64,000 nt of DNA from Amyelois transitella (GCF_032362555.1 NC_083529.1:2976001-3040000); one strand, 5' to 3'; counted from the stretch's first letter, positions 18,628-33,600 are shown. Numbers and translations: made by a program. The notes: a model not told the origin generated them from the sequence alone.

Positions 18628-21600
18628 GTGCGTTTTTCGTTTCATCATTAATGATTAATTAATGCATACTTCATCATTAAAATGAATGGTATTAAGTGGA
18701 AACATACTTGACGCTCGATGTTAACTAAACTTTCGGACCGCCAAACAGTTGTTTTTTTATGAAGTACCTAAGATAAACAAATGTAAGAGCCTTGTCGGAA
18801 AACAAACCTGACTGACTTAGCATGTACGATGTTAACGCGATGCAATCGTAGTATAATGGAGTTTGATGAATCTGCCAAAATTAATTGGATTCATTTAATC
18901 ATATCTCAGGGGTTACGCAATCAAGCCATTTGAAATTCGAGGGTTATCAAATTTTAAATGAGATTTTACAAAACAAGATACAAATCAGTCAGACTAATAT
19001 TAAGGCTATTATAAAAACAAATTGTCATTTGATACTAGGTTATTGTAAAATATATGTCTTGTCTTGTTACATCATTCATACTCTCCTATGAGTATCTAGG
19101 AGATACTCTTATGTAGAATACGAGGTAGGCAGAAAATGATGAGCTTGCTTAATACGTAAGAGTGAAGCATGTGGATGAAGCGAAATAAGTATAAAGGGAT
19201 AGTGGCAAGTGGAAAGATTTATTGTCTGCCGACATATTTGGGAAAATTACGCGATTTTACGTTGCCGTAACCGTCTGCTTACCTAACCAAATCGTAGAAT
19301 CCATCCAGTGATATTTCGTTCGTCTATGACAACGGAGGTCTTAGGTTCGAATCCCGGCCATAATGAGAAACGAACTTTTTCTGATTGACCTGAGATATAG
19401 ATGTTTATCTACATAAGTATTTATTATGATAAACATATATTATCGTTGAGATAGTATCTCGTAACACAAGTTTCATACTTCAACTTTCAACAACTCATTC
19501 GGTGTAATTCGTCCCAAAAAAAAATCTGCAGGCGACTTATGTTTGGGTTCGATCCGAAACTTTACTAAAAAAAGTACCATTTATAGACCAAAAACAGCTT
19601 AATATAGTAAAGCGTTGCTACATATTAGGACCATCTGCTTACTTGTCTCTACTTTCAGGTCACAGAAGAAGAACCACAACCACAAGTACCACTCAAACGA
19701 CAATACTATACACCAGTGTTGAAAATGAATTAGACACAACAGAAATGTACAGAACGACTACAGAATATATTTTAAATACTCCAGCTACATATCCCAAATT
19801 ACCTAAGCCTTTGAAATTGTCATCAGTTAATGATTATGATGATGATGTACATAATATAGATATTATAGAAGAAGAAGTAAATGAACTTATAGGTAAAGAA
19901 AGGCATCATTCAAAACATGATAGATTGAATGATAATAAAGAAATGTTAAAAGATCTGGATGAAGAGTCTTTAGCTAAATCTATGAATAAGATTAAGAAAA
20001 TGTATAGAGATTCAGCGACGTCTGCTGTTAATAAGTTAAGCGGTAAGGGAGGGAAGAGTGGTATATTTTTGACTGAAAATTGTACAACAGTTATAGCTCA
20101 GATAGGAACAACAGCTATACTTCATTGTGAAGTTAGTGATATTACAGAAAATACGGTAAGTTATTTAATATACTCCTTTCCTTCATAATATTCAAAAATT
20201 ATAAGTAATTTTTAACATAATTCCTTAAGACACGATTGCTTTAATATTTAATTTCACCATGGCTAGAAATATAAAATGAAGAAAATTTTTAACTTTAATA
20301 ATGTACAAAAAAAATATTAGGTTATTGGCTACCTAAACAATGCCGTACTGGGTCCAAAAATGAAACTCGGAAATACGAAGAAATCTGTATTAAAGACTGA
20401 ACATATATAAATTGTCAAACACTATACAAAAAACCATAAAAATAACTAAAGCGCGTTCTAATACGGCAGCACGCCATCTGTTGTGAAAAATAGGAAAACT
20501 AATCGGACATCCCGCCCGCCAAGAACTCTGTTCTTCTCTTCTACCTTTCCTTTTGGTTAGGTTCACCATCTTGGTGTGTATTCTATACTTGAGGTAACAT
20601 TATTAATTTTGATGTAGGGCGTTTCAGAACTGAAGTTTTAGTCTTTAATGTTACCACTCTAACTCCTCCGTCTGGTCCTGGATGTACTGCAGTTATTCTA
20701 CCCAACAACCATTTTGCTGGCGGCATGTCGTCTTCTCTAATTATTACTAAGTCACCTAATCTGGGTGCTTCTGACTTAGTTTGCCATTTGCTTCGTTGTT
20801 GCAAATTGTGAAGATAATCCTTCGACCATCTGTTCCAGAAGCTACTTGTCATCTTTTGGGTAAGCTTCCAGCGTTGTAAAGGACTAATTATTTCATTGAC
20901 ATTAATTAATTTTTCAGGTAATAGGATCAACGGTTCTCCTACTAAAAAGTGTGCTGGGGTTAATGGTGTCAAGTCATCCGGATGATCACTGAGCGGGCAA
21001 ATGGGTCTGGAATTGAGGCACGCCTCTATCTGACAAAGAACGGTCGACATCTCTTCATATGTTAGTGTTGAGTCGCCGATTGTTTTTAACAAGTGCGTCT
21101 TCACCGACTTCACACCTGATTCCCATAACCCCCCGAAATTAGGACTTTTTGGTGGTATAAAATGCCATCTCGTGCCATCGTTCTCTAACAATTCCGCTAT
21201 CTCTTTGACTACACCAGACATACTTTGACCAAACATTTGTGTCAGTTCGTTGGCCGCACCAACGAAGTTCAAGCCATTGTCGCTCCACATATCTAAACAG
21301 TGTCCTCGACGTGACACAAATCGGCGAAATGCCGCGATAAATCCTGATGTAGTAAGGTCGCTCACTGCTTCCAAGTGAATCGCCTTTGTTTTCATGCAGA
21401 CAAATAATGAAATATATCCCTTAGAAGACTTTTGTCCTCTACCCTTTGAGACTCTCATTTGAATAGGACCTGCAAAGTCAACACCACAAGCTTCAAATAC
21501 TCTCCCTGGGTTGACTCGTACACTTGGGAGTTCGCCCATAAGTGGCTGTTTTGGTTTAGAATTGTATCTTATACATCGTATGCAATTACTGATGTGTCTT

Positions 21601-24600
21601 TTCACTGATGGTTTCAAGCCTATTATCCAATACCGGGATCGAAGCAAATTCATGGTAGAGGCTGTTCCGCCGTGCATCAAACGTTCGTGAGCGTCCTGGA
21701 TCAACAGCTCTCCGAGGTGAGTATTCTTTGGTATTATTATTTGATGTTTTTTATCATGTGTTATTTTAGCTGCTTGCAACCTGCCACCTACGCGTAACAA
21801 TCCATTTTCGTCTATGTATGGGGTGAGTGATATTAATTTACTTCGCTTTTTAATCTTTCCTTTTTCTTTCAGATCTATAAGTTCTTCAGCAAATTCTGTT
21901 TCCTGAATCATTCTTATGCAAGAGTCAAGAGTTGTCTTCATTTCATCAGCGGTAAGGTAAGTAGGATATTTTTCCCGTAGTTCTTTTTTTGTTTTCAGAT
22001 TGAGAAATCTTCTGCAAAAGGTAAGTACTCTAAGCATTCTTTTTAGCGTAGAAAATCTTTCTAAAATTGTGTGTTCTTCTTTTTTGTTAAAAAATGCCTT
22101 TGTAGTTTGTTTTCTTTCTTCTAATTTTGTTTCTGGTATGTGTTTCTTATTTGTGTTAATTGTCTTTCTTTTCATCCACTGAGGTCCCTTCCACCACAGC
22201 TGATTGTCTTTTAATTCTGAGGGTTCAATACCACGGGATGCAATGTCAGCAGGATTTTCTTCAGATGCTACATGGTTCCATCTATCATTATCTAGTCGAG
22301 TTTGAATTTCTGTGATTCGGTTGGCTACAAATGTTTGCCAACGTATAGGTTGTGATTGTATCCAGGCTAAAGCAACAGTCGAGTCAGTGTATGCATAGAC
22401 GTTGTGTTTTGGAATATTCAATATATTTGTTGCTTCAGCCAGAAGTTTCGCCAGAAGTACTGCCGCGCACAACTCTAAACGAGCGACAGAGATTTGTTTC
22501 AGAGGTGCCACCTTTGTTTTACTTTCCAATATTGTAACATGAACTTCATCTCCTTGAATTACTCGCACGTATAAAACTGCGGCATATGCTAAAGTTGATG
22601 CATCTGCGAATCCGACAAGCTCAACTTTATCATTGTCAGGGTGAGTATGGCTACCTAAACAATGCCGTACTGGGTCCAAAAATGAAACTCGGAAATACGA
22701 AGAAATCTGTATTAAAGACTGAACATATATAAATTGTCAAACACTATACAAAAAACCATAAAAATAACTAAAGCGCGTTCTAATACGGCAGCACGCCATC
22801 TGTTGTGAAAAATAGGAAAACTAATCGGACAGTTATGTTATAAGGTAGTTCGTATACTTATTTGTATTTCTCGTCATCCTTTGTAATTTTAGACTTTCTA
22901 AAAATGGTTCATTTTTAGGTAACGTGGATAAGGAAAAAGGACTATTCTCTCCTATCTGTGGGCCTGGTGACATATAGCGCAGACAGCAGGTACTTTTCTG
23001 CACACGGTCGACATGTTAAGGTAAGATACATTATTAAAAGTCACATTAAATTACTATCTGAGCACTCCCAAAGTAAGATCAAGACTCTTTTTTGTATTAG
23101 GTATACTACTAACTCAACGATACTATATAAATACATCCAGAATTTATATTTCCTAACATTATTCAGCAAACGTAATGCCCGTTCCCTCATTACCTAAATA
23201 TTTACAATAAGCGATAATCAATCAATAATATTGAAGCCGTATAATAAAGTAGCGAATTCTACAAATTCGGTCTCTAATGGATACACAGATGTTATTTCAT
23301 TTGAACTTAGAAAATAATAAATAAATACATACAGGACATGTGCCGTATGCTTTCCGGCACCAATAAAAAAATGATAGGACCACTCCATCTCCTTCCCATG
23401 GATGTCGTAAAAGGCAATTAAGGGATAGGCTTGTCTTGAGATTTTTCTTTTAGGCGATCGGCTAGCAACTTTTCACTATTTGAATCTCAATTCTATCATT
23501 AAGCCAAATAGCTCAATATGGCCTGTCAGTCTTTTCAAGAGTGTTGGCTCTGTCTACCCCGCAAGGGATATAGACGTGATTATATGTATGTATGTAATAA
23601 CTTTAAATTCAATGAATGGGCTACTGTTGGCATCTACAAAAGTAGAAAGACTTTGTACGATTTATATGCCCAAAAACAGTATCGATTTGAAAGCGGCTTC
23701 GTAGACCATGTTAGGAATTATTCAAAAATTTTCAAAAAAGTATGTCTACATGCAAAATCTTTGTTCATTAAAAACAAAATAAGTAATGCTCCTAACAAAA
23801 CAAAGGAAACCTGGAGTGTTATAAACAAGGAAACTGGTAGAAGTAATTTTAAAGAAAATATTAATGAAATTAAATTTAATGATAGGAAAATTACCTCTAC
23901 AACAGAAATAGTAAATTTATTTGAACATTTTTTTACAAATATACCGTTGGAATTAACTTCTAATATTGACTCATGCCCTAATGAAGCTGAAATTCTACAT
24001 ACATACATACATACATAAAATCACGCCTCTTTCCCGGAGGGGTAGGCAGAGACTACCTCTTTCCACTTGCCACGATCTCTGCATACTTCTTTCGCTTCGT
24101 CCACATTCATAACTCTCTTCATACAAGCTCGGCGGTTTCGGGTACTTTTGACCTGACCCTTTACCAGGACGTCCTTAATTTGATCAAGATACGTTCGTCT
24201 AGGTCTTCCCACTCCGACCCCTCCCTCCACACTCTCCTTGTATATCTGCTTAGTCAACCTGCTTTCATTCATCCTCTCCACATGACCGAACCATCTTAAC
24301 ATACCCTTTTCTATTCCTGTAACTACATCTTCTTTCACATCACAACATTCCCTTATCACGCTGTTCCTTATCCTGTCACTCAATTTCACACCCATCATAC
24401 TCCTTAACGCTCTCATTTCCACTGCATTTATTCTGCTTTCATGCTTCTTTTGCCATACCCAACTTTCACTCCCATACATTAATGTCGGGACCAACACGCC
24501 CCTGTGCACAGCCAGTCGAGCCTTTTTGGATAGTTTCTGACTGCTCATAAAGGCATGCAAAGCTCCATTCACCATGTTCCCCGCGTTCACTCTCCTTTCA

Positions 24601-27600
24601 ATATCACTATCATACTTGCCATCTGATGTAAACTTTGATCCTAGATATACAAACTCTTTCACTTGCTCCACTTTTTCTCCTCCAATCAAAATATTACATG
24701 CTGTCATTTCTTTCTCCATTTCAAAAACCAGTGTTTTAGTTTTACTTACGTTCACTTTCATTCCTTTCTCTTTTAAAGCTTCATGCATACAGTTTACCAT
24801 CTCCTGTAACTCCTCCGCTGATGACGCCAGTATAACCTGATCGTCGGCATAGAGCAGACATTTGACGAGTAACTCATTCATCCTTAATCCACTTTTAGAC
24901 TCTTTCAAATCTGTCAAGCAGCTATCCATAAATAGGTTGAACAGCCACGGTGACGCAACACATCCTTGCCTAACGCCTTTCTCAATCTTAAACCACTCAG
25001 TGTGCGCTCCGTTTATCCTGACACAAGCACTCGAATCCTCATATAAGGATTTCAGTGCTCGTATTAAGAGACTGCTCACCCCATGCATAGAAAGTGCTGA
25101 CCACAATTCATTCCTCTCAACTCTGTCATAGGCCTTTTCCAGATCTACGAATGTGCAATAGACTTTTTGACTCTTGGCCAAAAACTTTTCGGCTATGCAC
25201 CGCAAGGAAAAGACCTGATCAGTACATCCCATTCCCTTTCGAAATCCCGCTTGAGCATCCCATATTTTGTCATCAGTTTCATTCCTGACTCTATTAATCA
25301 ATACCTTAGCATACAATTTGCCGACGACGCTAAGCAGGCTTATACCACGATAATTTTTGCAGTCCAGCTGTGACCCTTTTCCTTTGTAAAGTGGCACGAT
25401 AGAAATTCTACTTAAAAATAATGTCAGCATTTGCAGTTCCAAATTTAAATTCTTAAATATTGACCCTACTGACATTATTAATACCTTTAAAGAACTTAAT
25501 CTGAAAAAGTCTGAGGATTATTGGGGTATGTCGGCTGTTGTCATATGTCATATTATAAATATTATAGCTGGGGACTTAGCTTATATATTCAATAATTGTG
25601 TTGACCAAGGGATATTTCCAAATTTAATGAAGTATAGTAAACTAATTCCATTATTCAAGAAAGGTGAAAAATCAGATCCTGGTAATTATAGACCAATCTC
25701 AGTTTTACCAATTTTGAGCAAGGTGTTCGAGAGAATCATGCTTAATCAAATGCAGCGTTACTTTAAGTCTAATAAATTATTTCATAGTCAGCAATACGGC
25801 TTTACTGAGGGGAAATGTACAACAGATGCAGGTGTGGCTCTTGTCACTCATATTCTCAATGCATGGGAAGACTCACAGGATGCCATCGGAGTGTTTTGCG
25901 ATCTGACCAAAGCATTTGATTGCGTAGATCATAGAACTCTTCTGCTCAAGCTCGCTCATTACGGGTTCGATACTGCTGCCGTTGAACTAATTAAATCATA
26001 TCTTAGTGATAGATTACAGACGGTAGATTTAAATAATACAAAATCGAAAGGAGCGACGGTAAAAATTGGGGTACCGCAAGGTTCAATTTTGGGACCTTTT
26101 CTCTTTCTGATATATATCAACGACCTGCCTTGCATGATTGAGAAACAGACTGGCATCGTGTTGTTTGCAGATGATACGTCACTAATTTTTAAAATGAACC
26201 GCCGTAGCGAAATCTGTGATGATGTGAATAGCACTTTAGCCGCCATCTCTAACTGGTTTACAATCAATAACTTACTGTTAAATGCAAATAAGACCCAATG
26301 CATTAAGTTTACACTTCCCAATGTGCGGCAGGCAAATGTGGATATTAGTATAAGTAGTAAAAGATTAGATTTTGTTGATAGTACTACTTTCTTAGGAATA
26401 ACATTAGATTCAAATTTGAAATGGCATGCTCACATTTTAAAACTTTCTAAAAGGCTTAGTTCTGGAGCATACGCTATTCGTCGTATTAGGTATTTGACGG
26501 ATGTGGCAACTGCTAAGCTAGTATATTTTAGTTATTTTCATAGTTTAATGTCATATGGTCTACTGCTTTGGGGATCAGCAGCAGACATACAAACTATTTT
26601 CATTTTACAAAAAAGGGCAATTCGATATATCTACGGTCTTAAACAAAGAGATTCCCTTAGAGATTTTTTCAAAAACCTAAATATTTTAACTTTGCCCTCC
26701 CAATACATATTCGATAACATCATGCATGTTAGGAAAAACTTAGACTCTTTCAAAAAAGTAGGTGAATGTACTAGTAGATCACTGCGGAACAATTACAAGT
26801 TGTCGATCCCAGCACATCGGCTGGCTAAGGTAGGGAAATCATTTCTTATTAATTGTATAAGATTTTATAATAAATTACCAAAAAGTGTTCTTGAAATGAA
26901 TGATAGAAAATTCAAACAGTATATTAAAGTTGATCTTTGTAGGAAAGCCTATTACAGCACGGATGATTATATTAATGATAAACATGTGTGGCCCGAGCTG
27001 GACATAATGGCCTCTTAAATGCTTGTGTATTTTTGACATGATCTGGACATAATTTGTACAGTATGTACATATTTTATTTTATATTTATTTTATTTGACGA
27101 AATATTCGTATTGACATAATCAGTTCTACATTCATACATGTTTTTTAATGTAGACAATGTGCATTCGTCCACGATTTAGATTTAAGAGATCTATATTTGT
27201 AAATTGACGTCCTATGAAAATGCTGCAGTGTAGTTTGTTCCGCCGCTTCTTCTACACATGCGCTTTGGAAGCGGTAGTAGTTATAATTAGATTTAAGTTA
27301 TGTGACGTCAATAAGTGATACCTTGTATCCAATTTTGAAAATAAATCTATTCTATTCTAAATCTATTCTATACAGGACATATCACATATACATTATTATA
27401 AAGCCCATCTATATTCTCTGTCTGTAAGTTTGCTCTAGTCTCGGAAAGTCGTGGAAGGATTTTGTTTCTGTTTGAAATGTTGGAAAATGTGTTATCTGAG
27501 GAAGCCGGAGCGAGTCGTTTCTATATAATAAATAGAGGCCGGTTCATCCGAATGGAAACCCTATCAGCTACCTACATACCAAATTTCATCGTAATCGGTT

Positions 27601-30600
27601 CAGTAGTATTTGCGTGAAAGAGTTACAAACATCCAAACTGACAAACTCAAAAAACTTTCGCATTTATAATATTAGTCAAATAAATACATGCACAGGTATT
27701 AGCCACAAAATAAGTTCAAGATTGTCCTTTGAAGTACTTACATACATACATACATAAACTCACGCCTCTTTCCCGGAGGGGTAGGCAGAGACTACCTCTT
27801 TCCACTTGCCACGATCCCTGCATACTTCCTTTGCTTCATCCACATTCATAACTCTCTTCATGCAAGCTCGGCGGTTTCGGGCACTTTTGACCTGACCCTT
27901 CACCAGGACGTCCTTAATTTGATCAAGATATGTTCGTCTAGGTCTTCCCACCCCGACCTTTCCCTCCACACTCTCCTTGTATATCTGCTTAGTCAACCTG
28001 TTTTCATTCATCCTCTCCACATGACCGAACCATCTCAACATACCCTTTTCTATTCTTGTAACTACATCTTCTTTCACATCACAACATTCCCTTATCACGC
28101 TGTTCCTTATCCGGTCACTCAATTTCACACCCAACATACTCCTTAACGCTCTCATTTCCACTGCATTTATTCTGCTTTCGTGCTTCTTTTGCCATACCCA
28201 ACTTTCACTCCCATACATTAATGTCGGGACCAACACGCCCCTGTGCACAGCCAGTCGAGCCTTTTTGGATAGTTTCTGACTGCTCATAAAGGCATGCAAA
28301 GCTCCATTCACCATGTTCCCCGCGTTCACTCTCCTTTCAATATCACTATCACACTTGCCATCTGATGTAAGATCTGATCTGATGTACTTACTCAGCGATA
28401 ATATATTTATTTTTGCCAAGCTATATTAATTTACATAAAGAACTCTATACTGATCAACGAGCTAAAAAAAATTCCAACATAATGCTAACTATATAAAAAA
28501 ATGTAGGTCACGTTTCAAAAAACTATAATAAAAAAAATGGCGAATTCTACGGCGCAAGTCTCTGGCGGACAGACGGGTGCTATTTCATTTGGACATCAAA
28601 GCTTATCTATTTGACTCCTGACGAAAGCTTTCAGTGTGCGAATTCGGCCCGACATTTGTAAAGGAACCTTTGTAAGTCGAATGATAGAATTTGTTAGTGT
28701 TTAGGGTACCGTGTTAATATTTGTTTTCCACTCGATAAAATATTTTTTATCCAGTATATCTTAAATATGTTATATCATGTATAGTATAGGGACTTTTTTT
28801 AAATAAATAATTATCTATCTCCTCTGTTTTATAGTCTGCCTGGCTTATTAACCCTTGACTTAATGAGGCGACTGACAGACCAGAACTTCTGAATCTACGA
28901 TAAAAAAATTATTTTACGCTTTTCCTGTCGGTTAAGGTACGTTCGTCTTGACCTTCTCATTTCAACGTTTCTATTTAAAACCATGGATATTCCCATGGAT
29001 GTCATAAAAGACAACTAAGGGTAGGCCTATTAACTTGAAGCCATACACCTGAACGTAGCCGTCCAGTCTTTAAGAGACTGGGGTAAACAGTGGATCATAG
29101 TCACATCTGTATTGACGTGACTATATGTATGTAAAGCTGAATCAAAATGTCGGACTTTGGTCCCGTACAATTGGTTTGGTTCAATTATTTCCACAGTTGG
29201 TAGGTTTCTAACAGAAATTTGAAACTGTTGGCCTATTTCACTGCTAAAATAGTAGTGTAGCTTATACAAAAGGTAACATACATACATATGGTCACGTCTA
29301 TATCCCGTGCGGGGTAGACAGAGCCAACAGTCTTGAAAAGACTGAATGGCCACGTACAGCTATTTGGCTTAACGATAGAATTGAGATTCAACTACATAGT
29401 GACAGGTTGCTAGCCCATCGCCTAAAAAAGAATCCCAAGTTTGTAAGCCTATCCCTTAGTCGCCTTTTACGACATCCATGGGAAAGATTTGGAGTGGTCC
29501 TATTCTTTTTTGTATTGGTGCCGGGAGCCACACGGCACACACAAAAGGTAAATATACCCATTTAGGCTGTTACAATATTGTTGAGGTATGTCGTATTAAG
29601 TTTTAGCTCCGTATTTTATTGTATTTTGTAGTAATTAAGATATTACAAATAAAGAAGAAATCCCTGCATGGGATAAGTCCGCCATTCCAAGTGATTTGGT
29701 TCTTTTATAACTATGTAAATTTCTATGCAATAAAGATATTACAAACAAATAAACAAGAGAGTTAAAAGTTTCAAGTCATTGCATGAATTCAATTTTTTTA
29801 ACTATTTATAAATGATACAGGTATTGAACTCGCACGTAACGTACCTTTATTTTATCTCGGACGTTTCGAATCATGTTACAATGATCCGTGACCCACGAAT
29901 AAAGGTACGTTAGTGCGCGTTTAATACCTGTGTTATTTAAAGACTAGAGGCCGCCCGCGACTTCGTCCGCATGGAAACCCTATCAATCCCGCAGGAACTC
30001 TGGGATAAAAAGTAGCCTATGTGTTATTCTGGGTCTTCAACTACCTACATACCAAATTTCATGGTAATCGGTTCAGTAGTTTTTGCGTGAAAGAGTAACA
30101 AACATCCATACAAACTTTCGCCTTTATAATAGTATAGTAGGATAGTATAATGCAACACGAAAGTTAAAAATCAAATTTATATCATTGACCATTATATTGA
30201 TACAAGAGGCCGCCCGCGACTTCGTCCGCATGGAAACCCTATCAATCCCGCGGGAACTCTGGGATAAAAAGTAGCCTATGTGTTATTCTGGGTCTTCAGC
30301 TACCTACATACCAAATTTCATGGTAATCGGTTCAGTAGTTTTTGCGTGAAAGAGTAACAAACATCCATACATCCATACAAACTTTCGCCTTTATAATAGT
30401 AGTAGGATTAAAAATTAAACATATTTGTCATAATAATTACATTTTATAAATGCTTAGATATGAACTGTACCTACAGTTATTGTGGAATTATATTTTATAC
30501 AAGCCAAAGGCTACTTGGCCTTTATCAAGAGCCAAGTATTAAGTCTTGCTGTTATTTCTGTATAAAATGTACAAGTTCAATTGATTTTCTAGTGCTTACA

Positions 30601-33600
30601 CAACAAATTCAGCTTTGAAGTTTTTGTTAATAGCTGGAACTGTTATTTCAATGTTAATTCACAACAGCTCTTAAGAATAAACACTTGGAACAAAATGGAT
30701 TTGGTTTAACTGTTGCTTAGGAGTCCGATTTTCCCCGAAAGGGAAGGTGTGTTTATATGTATGTATATGTCTGCTTCCGTGGGACTTCTGGAAATTAATC
30801 TTATCTAAATTATTCTACTTACCAGAGTATTCACAAGTCTACAAAGTTATAATAATTTTTCTTTAAGTTGCATTTTACAACATTAATAAGCTTATCTGCT
30901 CTCTCATATCAAATTAAATTCATATTTATTGAGTCTTTCAAAAACTTTTCAAAATAAAGAAATATCAATAGCTTTTAAATTTTGACTACGTACATACATA
31001 TAATCACGTCTATATCCCTTGCGGGGTAGACAGAGCCAACAGTCTTGAAAAGACTGAATGGCCACGTTCAGCTATTTGGCTTTAAGATAGAATTGAAATT
31101 ATTTTATATTTTGACTAAATGTACAAAATATACTTAAGTAAGTAGTGATAATAAAATTATCTTCGTCTTATCGTCACTTATCATCAGGTAAGATGGAAGA
31201 CATATGGCTAATACAGAAATAAATTAAAGAAACCTCTTAGTATTAAAGTAAGACGCCTAAAGCGACCTATAAAAGCATGTAATCGAAATGACGTAACTTC
31301 TAAATGATTAATTACAGTATTACGCGACGCAAATATTGTTGAAAGCCATCAGTCATGTCTTGCCGTGATGGCATGTTAATCAGGAGGAAATTGGATAGGT
31401 TGAGATTTTTCACATTCATTTTTAAATATTGCCTTTGACAGTGAATCAAAGATAATTAATTTAAGTCAAGAAGTTATCACGTTTGTAACTTTTCGTACAG
31501 GCCAATAATATTGGTCATTTCGTAAATGTGAGCTCATAAAAATTTATTTGTTATTGTTACTCTCATGTAAATGCTAATCAGCTTCGATAAAATTCGTCGA
31601 AATATCAATTAATAAATCCATATTTTTTTATTTGCGAAAACCGATTACAAAATGTTACTTAAGATTGTCATCAGTCTTCATAAACTAGTCGCAGTGATTA
31701 TTGGCTCCGAACCATAAAGTCTTGAACTTACTTTTAGACTAACTCAACTTGTGATTCCCTTATACATACATACATACATATTATCACGCCTTTATCTCTT
31801 ACGGGGTAGACAGAGCCAACACTCTCACAACGACTGAAATGCCACGTTCAGCTGTAAGTATAACGATGGATGTAGTTTAATTATGGAACTGAAATTAAAT
31901 AGCGAGTCGTTGCTAGCCCATCGCCTGATAGAAGAATCCCAAGTTTACCAGCCTATCCCTTAGTCATCTTTTACGACATCCACGAGAAAGAGAGGGAGTG
32001 ATCCCACTCAAAAGTGCTAGGAACCACACGATGTTGTCCTCTATATTCTTCTTCTTGCGTCGTATTCCTCATTACTGAGGGTCGTGAACTCCCCGGAGAC
32101 AAGTCAGTTTAGAGCGCACTACGTGTCTCCACCTTGCCCGGTCCTTAGCGGTGTGGAGTGCCTCATGTAGGTCCTTATCCAATCCTCTATATATATTTAT
32201 TGTTTTATTTGTTTTACAGGACTGGGCGTTACACATTCGGTTTGCGACCTCGGCTGATGCGGGATATTACGAATGCCAAGTGCCGACCCATCCGCCGACC
32301 AGCATCTTCTTCAAGCTCGTTTTAGTCGGTAGGTTCGTTGTAGTAAACCATCGATTATGTCATAGTCAAGTAAATACTATAGTTTGTTTGTTTGTAAGTT
32401 TTCCAAGAGATTTATTTTAAAGAACTACTTGTTCGCTCAAAGAACGAAAACCTCGCAAATATTTTTAACGCGATTACTTGTAACAAATAAGTGTCTTAAA
32501 GTTATTGTATATTTTTTTGTTCAATTGCATTATTTAAAGTCCCGAACTGTCTTTGCCCATGACTTTAGGAGTAAATTAGCATAAAAAAATATGTACCTTC
32601 AAAAATTTCATTAAAATCAAATCATCAGCTTAAGATATAGCGTCTCAAATATAATATACATCTTCTAGGCTTATAATTTTGATCGCTTGTTTGGTGGTAA
32701 AAAGTACCCGAAACCGCCGAGCTTGCATGAAGAGAGTTATGAATGTGGATGAAGCGAAGCAAGTATGCAGAGATCGTGGCAAGTGGAAAGAGGTAGTCTC
32801 TGCCTACCCCCCCGGGAAAGTGGCGTGACTTTATGTATGTATGTATGTTTGGTGGTCACCGAGCGAAGTGACCACGGATCATCGTTACACGATTCGAAAC
32901 GTCCAAGATGTAAAAATTTCTTCTTTTACGCGCACTTTAAAATAAAGGTACGTTACGTACGCGTTTAAAACTACCCGTATAAATTATTTTTTGATGAAAA
33001 TTTCCTTCTATCCAATTAGCGGCGTACGCGGAAATCATGGGCGAATCTGAGAAGATCATCCACGAAGGTTCCATGCTGAGACTGGTCTGCGTCGTGAAGA
33101 GGTCCACGGAACCACCCTCTTATGTGTTCTGGTACTTTGAAAATCGGATGATCAATTACGATTTGAGTAAGTAATACCTTGATTTTGTTAATTTTTAAGT
33201 AAATACACACGTAATTAATTCCTTAATTAATTAATTAAGGACGTCCTGGTAAAAGGGTCAGGTCAAAAGTACCGAAACCGCCGAGCTTGCATGAAGAGAG
33301 TTATGAATGTAGTGTCTGCCTACTCCTCCGGGAAAGAGGCGTGATTTTATGTATGTATGTATGTACATACACACGTAATAACGTTTTTATCACACACGGG
33401 GTAGAAAAGCCAAAACTCTTGAAAGGCCACGTTAATAAGATTCAAATAGTGATAGGTATGTTCTTCAAATTACAATTGTATTCAGTTCATAACAGATTTA
33501 AGTAAAAATAATGTGAAAAAATACCAACTTAAAAATTATAAAAAATTAAACAATATAATACATTTTTTTTTCAGATTATTAATTATTATAAATTAAAAAT

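Larger units (their letters stand above)
20326..22831 (-). mobile_element. BEL/Pao retrotransposon, internally deleted, in dpr intron 2
   Basis: Two 184-bp LTRs (20326-20509, 22648-22831) look identical and run TG...CA on the minus strand. The 5-bp target duplication GTTAT flanks the whole (20321-20325, 22832-22836). Only 2.1 kb of internal sequence remains: RNase H, integrase and the 3' leader. Gag, protease and reverse transcriptase are missing, so it depends on another copy. Identical LTRs imply a recent insertion, antisense to the host gene. Confidence 0.93.
23597..27360 (+). mobile_element. CR1/Jockey-group LINE, 5'-truncated, split by RTE
   Basis: Coding pieces 23597-23998 and 25412-27018 belong to one plus-strand ORF interrupted by the RTE at 23999-25401. 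The 3' UTR (27019-27360) contains GCGCTTTGGAAGCGGTAG and ends in AATAAATCTATTCTATTC, a short tandem tail. It lies in dpr intron 3, in the host sense direction. Confidence 0.85.

Noticed and set aside
22640..22679. True BEL/Pao start codon inside the LTR
   Set aside because: The Met lies in LTR sequence and the frame merely happens to be open into RNase H; normal Pol starts far upstream in regions deleted here.
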